NCBI GenBank assembly: GCA_041494805.1
Contig: JBGQBN010000001.1
Coordinates: forward strand, 124,001 to 188,000
DNA: 64,000 bases
Source: JBGQBN01 sp041494805
GTDB lineage: Bacteria > Acidobacteriota > Terriglobia > Terriglobales > Acidobacteriaceae
Direction: 5' to 3'
In this document: positions 60,576 through 64,000 of the stretch, piece after piece
Layout of the letters: each line of letters begins with the position of its first letter
Position numbering within the stretch: position 1 is the stretch's first letter
Made by a program: the position numbers and the translations under genes
The notes under the pieces: generated by a model
The model's database searches: none
What the model saw: only the letters and a program-made list of their open reading frames with translations
Told to the model about the DNA's origin: nothing

Positions 60576-60661
60576 GTAGAGACGTTGCTTGCAACGTCTG
60601 CGGTTTGGAGGCGTGACCAGCCTTGTGGCTCAGCCGGAGACGTAGCAAGCTACGTCTCTAC
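60576..60661. repeat. Two family B palindromes in inverted arrangement
   Basis: Copy 1 (60576-60603) has core AGACGTTGC/GCAACGTCT; copy 2 (60634-60661) has core GAGACGTAGC/GCTACGTCTC in the opposite orientation. About 30 bp lie between, a BIME-like arrangement. The nth stop codon TAG (60658-60660, minus strand) belongs to copy 2. Confidence 0.85.
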
Positions 60662-61512
60662 GGCTTCGTGTTCTTATGGATCTCCACCGTCGTCCACGTC
60701 TTATCCGCGGCGTGGCAGAGGGCTTCCAGTGGGCAGTCCGCGCACTTCGGGCGGCGCGCGATGCAGAGCTTGCGTCCGTGCCAGATGATCTGGTGGGATA
60801 ACAGAGTCCACCGTTCGCGGGGAATAATCTTTATCAGATCCTGTTCGATCTTCTTCGGGTCGTCGTTGCGAGTCAACTCCAGGCGCTGCGTGATGCGGTG
60901 GACGTGCGTATCTACAACCACCCCCTCATTCTTTCTGAACCAGGTTCCCAGGACGACATTGGCCGTCTTGCGGGCAACGCCGGGCAAGGTCAAGAGTTCG
61001 TCCATGGTTTCCGGGACCTGGCCGCCGAAGTCGCTGACAATCTTTCGCGCCGCCCCCACCACCGACTTGGACTTGTTACGAAAAAAGCCGGTCGAACGCA
61101 CGTCGGGCTGGAGTTGCTCGGGCGTGAGTGCGGCAAAGTCTTGCACCGTAGGATACTTGCCAAAAAGCCCGGGCGTGACGCGGTTTACATTCACATCGGT
61201 GGACTGGGCCGAGAGGATCGTAGCCACCAGGAGTTCCCATGCGCTCCGGTGATGGAGTGCGCAGGTGACTTCCGGATAGAGTTGATCGAGTCGTTTGATT
61301 ATTTCCTGGACGCGCTCCGATGCGATGGGATTGTAGTCCCTGGTCTTCGCCCTCCCGCCCGGTCTGGCTGCCTTGTACGGAAAAATAGCTGGGCCGCTGC
61401 CACCTTTGGGCTGCCGCGAACCACCACGGCTCTGCTGTCCCCGCGGCACGCTGCGCGCGCCCTCGTGGCGTCCAGTCTTGGCGGGTTGGCGGGGAACTAC
61501 ACCGCGTACCAT
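60658..61512 (-). CDS. nth: Endonuclease III
   Basis: 284 aa. An N-terminal basic, glycine-rich extension of about 60 residues (not in typical Nth) precedes the HhH-GPD fold. HhH with catalytic Lys in LPGVARKTANVVLG, catalytic Asp in VDTHVHRI, and a [4Fe-4S] cluster C-x6-C-x2-C-x5-C at the C-terminus. Excises oxidised pyrimidines and nicks abasic sites. SD AAGGAAC before the ATG. The stop codon is supplied by a family B palindrome. Confidence 0.96.
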   Translation of the reverse strand: MVRGVVPRQPAKTGRHEGARSVPRGQQSRGGSRQPKGGSGPAIFPYKAARPGGRAKTRDYNPIASERVQEIIKRLDQLYPEVTCALHHRSAWELLVATILSAQSTDVNVNRVTPGLFGKYPTVQDFAALTPEQLQPDVRSTGFFRNKSKSVVGAARKIVSDFGGQVPETMDELLTLPGVARKTANVVLGTWFRKNEGVVVDTHVHRITQRLELTRNDDPKKIEQDLIKIIPRERWTLLSHQIIWHGRKLCIARRPKCADCPLEALCHAADKTWTTVEIHKNTKP

Positions 61513-61558
61513 GGGCGTTCCTTGATGGAGAATGGCGCGTAAATGTTAGCAGATTGGG

Positions 61559-61588
61559 GTGGGGCGCGGGCGAGTCGCCCGTCCCCAC
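61559..61588 (+). repeat. REP-like palindrome family C
   Basis: GTGGGG (61559-61564) with GTCCCCAC (61581-61588), inner GGGCGA with TCGCCC. Shares GAGTCGCCCGTCCCC with the mutS insertion. Confidence 0.75.
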
Positions 61589-61691
61589 ACAGACTTTCTC
61601 TATCTCTAACACCGACCTTCCCGCGACCCAACCCAGCCTTTCGTAATCGGCGGAACCATCGGCCACAATTGACGTGCAATGCGCAGCCCGG

Positions 61692-61697
61692 TAGTCT
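61692..61697 (+). promoter_or_regulatory. Candidate -10 of the 74-aa gene
   Basis: TAGTCT ending 7 nt before the GTG at 61705; no SD. Confidence 0.3.
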
Positions 61698-61704
61698 GAA
61701 AGCT

Positions 61705-61929
61705 GTGGCGGTCAAGTCCATCCAACTTGGGCAGGTCTGGCGCAGTGATCAAGATGGCCAGGACTACCTCGTGACCAAGGTCTACAGCGAAGTCTTCTCG
61801 CAGTTTGCCGTACTGCGTCCCGCGGCGGTGACGGCACCCGACGCCCCCACGGTTCGCGTGAAAGTGGCAAAGAACCCCGAGGGAGCCTTGCTGCCCGGCT
61901 ATACCTTTACCCAGGATGGATCGTTTTGA
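61705..61929 (+). CDS. Small protein of unknown function
   Basis: 74 aa from GTG at 61705; the longer open frame upstream runs through a family C palindrome and is not credible. Sequence MAVKSIQLGQVWRSDQDGQDY, then LVTKVYSEVFSQFAVLRP, and ending LLPGYTFTQDGSF, is beta-rich and soluble, like small SH3-type proteins. No family named. A heptamer array starts 3 nt after the stop. Confidence 0.6.
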   Translation: MAVKSIQLGQVWRSDQDGQDYLVTKVYSEVFSQFAVLRPAAVTAPDAPTVRVKVAKNPEGALLPGYTFTQDGSF

Positions 61930-61932
61930 CGG

Positions 61933-62038
61933 GTTAGGCCTTCGGCTCTAGGCGTTAGGCTTTAGGGTCCTGCGTCTTGGAGTTTCAGAGTCATTAACCC
62001 CCCAGCGCCTAAAGCCTGGCGCCAAGAGCCTGCTTCCC
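61933..62038. repeat. Paired inverted heptamer arrays filling the gap before the DedA gene
   Basis: Left arm 61933-61967: GTTAGGC, CTTCGGC, TCTAGGC, GTTAGGC and TTTAGGG. Right arm 62004-62038: AGCGCCT, AAAGCCT, GGCGCCA, AGAGCCT and GCTTCCC, the inverse sense, ending 2 nt before the ATG at 62041. The arms occupy most of the 111-bp gap. Confidence 0.85.
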
Positions 62039-62040
62039 CA

Positions 62041-62667
62041 ATGACCGAGCAAATCCTCGCCACACTTTTTGTTTTCATCAAGTCCGTAATCAGTGTAACG
62101 GGGTACGGTGGCATCGCCATCCTGATGGCGATTGAGTCAGCCTGCATTCCACTGCCTTCCGAGCTGATCATGCCTTTCGCCGGCTACCTGGTGTATGAGG
62201 GCATGATGAAGCTGTTGTGGGTAGCAACGGCGGGTGCCCTCGGCTGCAACCTGGGATCGCTGGTGGCCTACGAGGTAGGCTGCTACGGCGGGCGGCCACT
62301 GGTGGAAAAATACGGCCGCTGGATTCTCTTGAGCCGACGCGAACTGGACTGGGCCGATCGCTTCTTTGTGCGTTGGGGACACCTGGCCGTGTTGATTGCT
62401 CGCCTGCTCCCGGTCATCCGGACCTTCATTGCTCTGCCTGCTGGGATAGCCCGCATGCCGCGCGGGCGCTTCCATGTTTACACTTTTTTGGGATCGTGGC
62501 CCTGGTGCTTCGGGCTGGCCTGGCTGGGAATGAAGCTGGGCGAGAACTGGCGGGAGCTGGGCAAGTATTTCCATCAGTTCGATGTCGTCATCGGCGTGCT
62601 GCTGGTCGGGGCAGTGGGTTACTTCGTATGGAGCCACTGGCAGAATAGAATCCGCGCGGTGGAGTAG
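62041..62667 (+). CDS. DedA family membrane protein
   Basis: 208 aa with about five hydrophobic segments. DedA/SNARE-associated signature: MAIESACIPLPSELIMPFAGYLV, AGALGCNLGSLVAYEVG, and RLLPVIRTFIALPAGIARMPRGRF. The family flips or moves lipid carriers such as undecaprenyl phosphate and phosphatidylethanolamine. No close functional partner here. Confidence 0.93.
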   Translation: MTEQILATLFVFIKSVISVTGYGGIAILMAIESACIPLPSELIMPFAGYLVYEGMMKLLWVATAGALGCNLGSLVAYEVGCYGGRPLVEKYGRWILLSRRELDWADRFFVRWGHLAVLIARLLPVIRTFIALPAGIARMPRGRFHVYTFLGSWPWCFGLAWLGMKLGENWRELGKYFHQFDVVIGVLLVGAVGYFVWSHWQNRIRAVE

Positions 62668-62668
62668 G

Positions 62669-62718
62669 GGTTAGGATTCAGGCTGGTTGGAAATATCAGT
62701 TCCCAGTTCTCAGCTGCT
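62669..62718 (+). repeat. Heptamer-like repeats downstream of the DedA gene
   Basis: GGTTAGG and ATTCAGG (62669-62682), then AGTTCCC, AGTTCTC and AGCTGCT (62698-62718). Weaker than other arrays. Confidence 0.5.
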
Positions 62719-62762
62719 GGCTTTTCAGAGGTTGGTCCTGTCGCCTGGGCAAGGAGGATTCC

Positions 62763-63203
62763 GTGAAGAGTGTAATTCGGTTACTGGCTCTCGTACTAGC
62801 GCTCGGTTTCGCAGGAGGGGCCTTGGCACAGGCGGCGCCGGGTCAGCCGTTCCCCGTCGAATATTACTACAAGACCAAGTGGGGCCACGCCGACGAGTTC
62901 TTGCGGTTGTTCAAGAAGAACCACTACCCGCTGCTCAAGAAGCAGGTGGAGATGGGGCGAATGCTCAAAGTGTGGATGGACCAGCCGCGGTATCACACCA
63001 CCGAAGACGGGCGCTGGGATTATCGCGTGACCATCATCTTCAAGAACGCTGCAGTCGCCAACGATCCCTTTGACGAAGACGCGCTCAAGAAACAGTTATT
63101 TCCCGATCAGGAAACGTATGAGCGGGAAGAGCAACGGCGATTTGAGACCCTCGACGCGCATTGGGATTTGCCGGTGAAGACGGTGGAGCTGGAAGGGAAG
63201 TAA
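62763..63203 (+). CDS. Small secreted protein, possible paralogue of the one at 30008
   Basis: 146 aa, GTG start with SD AAGGAGG. Signal peptide ending GGALAQ. Mature part PFPVEYYYKTKWGHADEFLR, PLLKKQVEMGRMLKVWMDQ and DYRVTIIFKNAAVANDPFDE resembles the 143-aa protein at 30008 in size, signal peptide and the order of strand-helix-strand elements, including the conserved WD/FKN segment. Function unknown. Confidence 0.65.
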   Translation: MKSVIRLLALVLALGFAGGALAQAAPGQPFPVEYYYKTKWGHADEFLRLFKKNHYPLLKKQVEMGRMLKVWMDQPRYHTTEDGRWDYRVTIIFKNAAVANDPFDEDALKKQLFPDQETYEREEQRRFETLDAHWDLPVKTVELEGK

Positions 63204-63220
63204 CCAACAATTCATTGGTT
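63202..63220. terminator. Weak hairpin between convergent genes
   Basis: AACCAA (63202-63207) with TTGGTT (63215-63220); only 6 bp, and T-tracts are short on both sides. Confidence 0.3.
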
Positions 63221-64000
63221 CAATCAATCTTCATCAGCCACGCCACCAGCTTCTCATGCCACTTCCAGGGCAACACCCGCTTCAGAAAGAGCTGCACGTG
63301 GGCATCCGGCCCGACCACGTAGCGTAGACGGGGATTAGGGTCCTGCGCGATGCGGGCGATCACTCGTGCAACCTCAATCGGATCCCGTTTGCGCAGCTTC
63401 TGCACCTGTGTCTTCATGCGCTCGCCGCGGGTGCGGTTCGGCGAGCTTCCATCGGCCGTCTTTTCGCCCAGCAGCACGTTGCGGGTCCAGATGTCGGTTT
63501 GGAACGATCCGGGTTCGACCAGCACTACTTTGATGCCGAGTGCGTTCACTTCCAGTCGAAGCGATTCGCTCCAGCCTTCCAGCGCGAACTTGGAAGCGGA
63601 GTAGCTGCTGATGGAGAGCGTCCCATGCAGGCCGCTGATGGATGACACCATGATGATGTGTCCGGAACGCTGGCGGCGCATGATCGGCAGCACGGCTTGA
63701 GTCAAGGCCACATGGCCGAAGAAGTTGGTCTCGAACTGCAGGCGAATTTCTTCGAGCTTCATGTCTTCCGCGAAACCAGCGACGGCAAACCCGGCATTGT
63801 TCAGCAGAACATCGAGGCGGCCGTGGTCGCGGACCAGGTCGGCAACGAATCCAGGGGTGGCTTCGAACTCGGTGATGTCGAGGCGCCGGATGTCGAACTG
63901 GCCGGTGACGCCGGATGCCGCCGCCGCTCTTTCAAGGTTCTCGCGGCGGGCGAGGTCGCGCATCGAGGCTACGACTCTGAATCCCGTCTTCGCCAGTTCC
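63220..64000 (-). CDS. Short-chain dehydrogenase/reductase, partial (N-terminus beyond window)
   Basis: At least 260 aa visible; the frame stays open to the window edge with ELAKTGFRVVAS before the internal Met, so the true start and the TGxxxGxG loop lie outside. Catalytic Ser in MVSSISGLHG, Y-x-x-x-K in SSYSASKFALEG, LLNNAGFAV and the VEPGSFQTDI motif are present. NAD(P)-dependent oxidation or reduction; substrate unknown. Convergent with the small secreted protein gene. Confidence 0.93.
   Translation of the reverse strand, partial: ELAKTGFRVVASMRDLARRENLERAAAASGVTGQFDIRRLDITEFEATPGFVADLVRDHGRLDVLLNNAGFAVAGFAEDMKLEEIRLQFETNFFGHVALTQAVLPIMRRQRSGHIIMVSSISGLHGTLSISSYSASKFALEGWSESLRLEVNALGIKVVLVEPGSFQTDIWTRNVLLGEKTADGSSPNRTRGERMKTQVQKLRKRDPIEVARVIARIAQDPNPRLRYVVGPDAHVQLFLKRVLPWKWHEKLVAWLMKID

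Noticed and set aside
61543..61704. Upstream extension of the 74-aa gene
   Set aside because: Runs through a family C palindrome and has low-complexity content; the GTG at 61705 is better supported.

Overview
The window reads as a chromosomal segment of a GC-rich (about 60 %) diderm soil-type bacterium, most likely an Acidobacteriota of the Terriglobia/Koribacter type. This is inferred from gene content and from the style of the intergenic DNA; no marker gene proves it. There is no prophage, IS element, CRISPR array or rRNA operon. Genes are dense, short-spaced and mostly housekeeping, on both strands, with one tRNA-Arg(ACG).

Layout. 1-4.1 kb: an IscU-like scaffold, then a minus-strand run xdhC - mocA-like - HAD phosphatase - MFS transporter. 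4.3-11.4 kb: zinc-type dehydrogenase, orphan nuoB, PLP decarboxylase, GHMP kinase, a secreted protein and glutamine-dependent nadE. 11.5-15.7 kb: DsbA-like thiol oxidoreductase, an orphan secretin and citrate synthase. 15.8-21.2 kb: AraC regulator divergent from cytochrome P460 and a PQQ dehydrogenase, then a secreted BNR/sialidase-like protein. 21.5-29.8 kb: nifS-mnmA (tRNA 2-thiolation), a DUF948-like/YtxH pair, zinc-ribbon, PilZ and DUF4287 proteins, gamma-glutamyltransferase. 30-37.9 kb: small secreted proteins, tRNA-Arg, M48 protease, a copper P-type ATPase and membrane proteins. 38-44.7 kb: polX, cold-shock protein, Nudix, a DUF2520 fusion, a YmdB-like phosphoesterase and a solute-binding lipoprotein. 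44.8-49.8 kb: anmK, nagZ, mutS. 49.9-56.4 kb: galT, a beta-lactamase-like hydrolase and a ccsA-hemA-hemC-hemD operon. 56.5-64 kb: M28 and S9 peptidases, nth, DedA and a partial SDR.

How genes work together. nifS-mnmA form a sulfur-relay pair. nagZ-anmK plus a downstream solute-binding lipoprotein form a likely muropeptide-recycling operon. ccsA-hemA-hemC-hemD couple haem synthesis to cytochrome c maturation. AraC/P460/PQQ dehydrogenase look like a regulated periplasmic oxidation module.

The most unusual signal is not a gene. At least nine intergenic sites carry degenerate tandem arrays of 7-bp units. Each site has its own unit sequence. Arrays often occur as two oppositely oriented arms, one starting at or inside the stop codon of one gene and the other ending near the start of the next. 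On top of this lie at least three families of REP-like palindromes. Two of these have copies inserted in frame inside copA and mutS. Many genes also show a -10-like hexamer only 6-12 nt before a start codon that lacks a Shine-Dalgarno sequence, which suggests widespread leaderless transcription.
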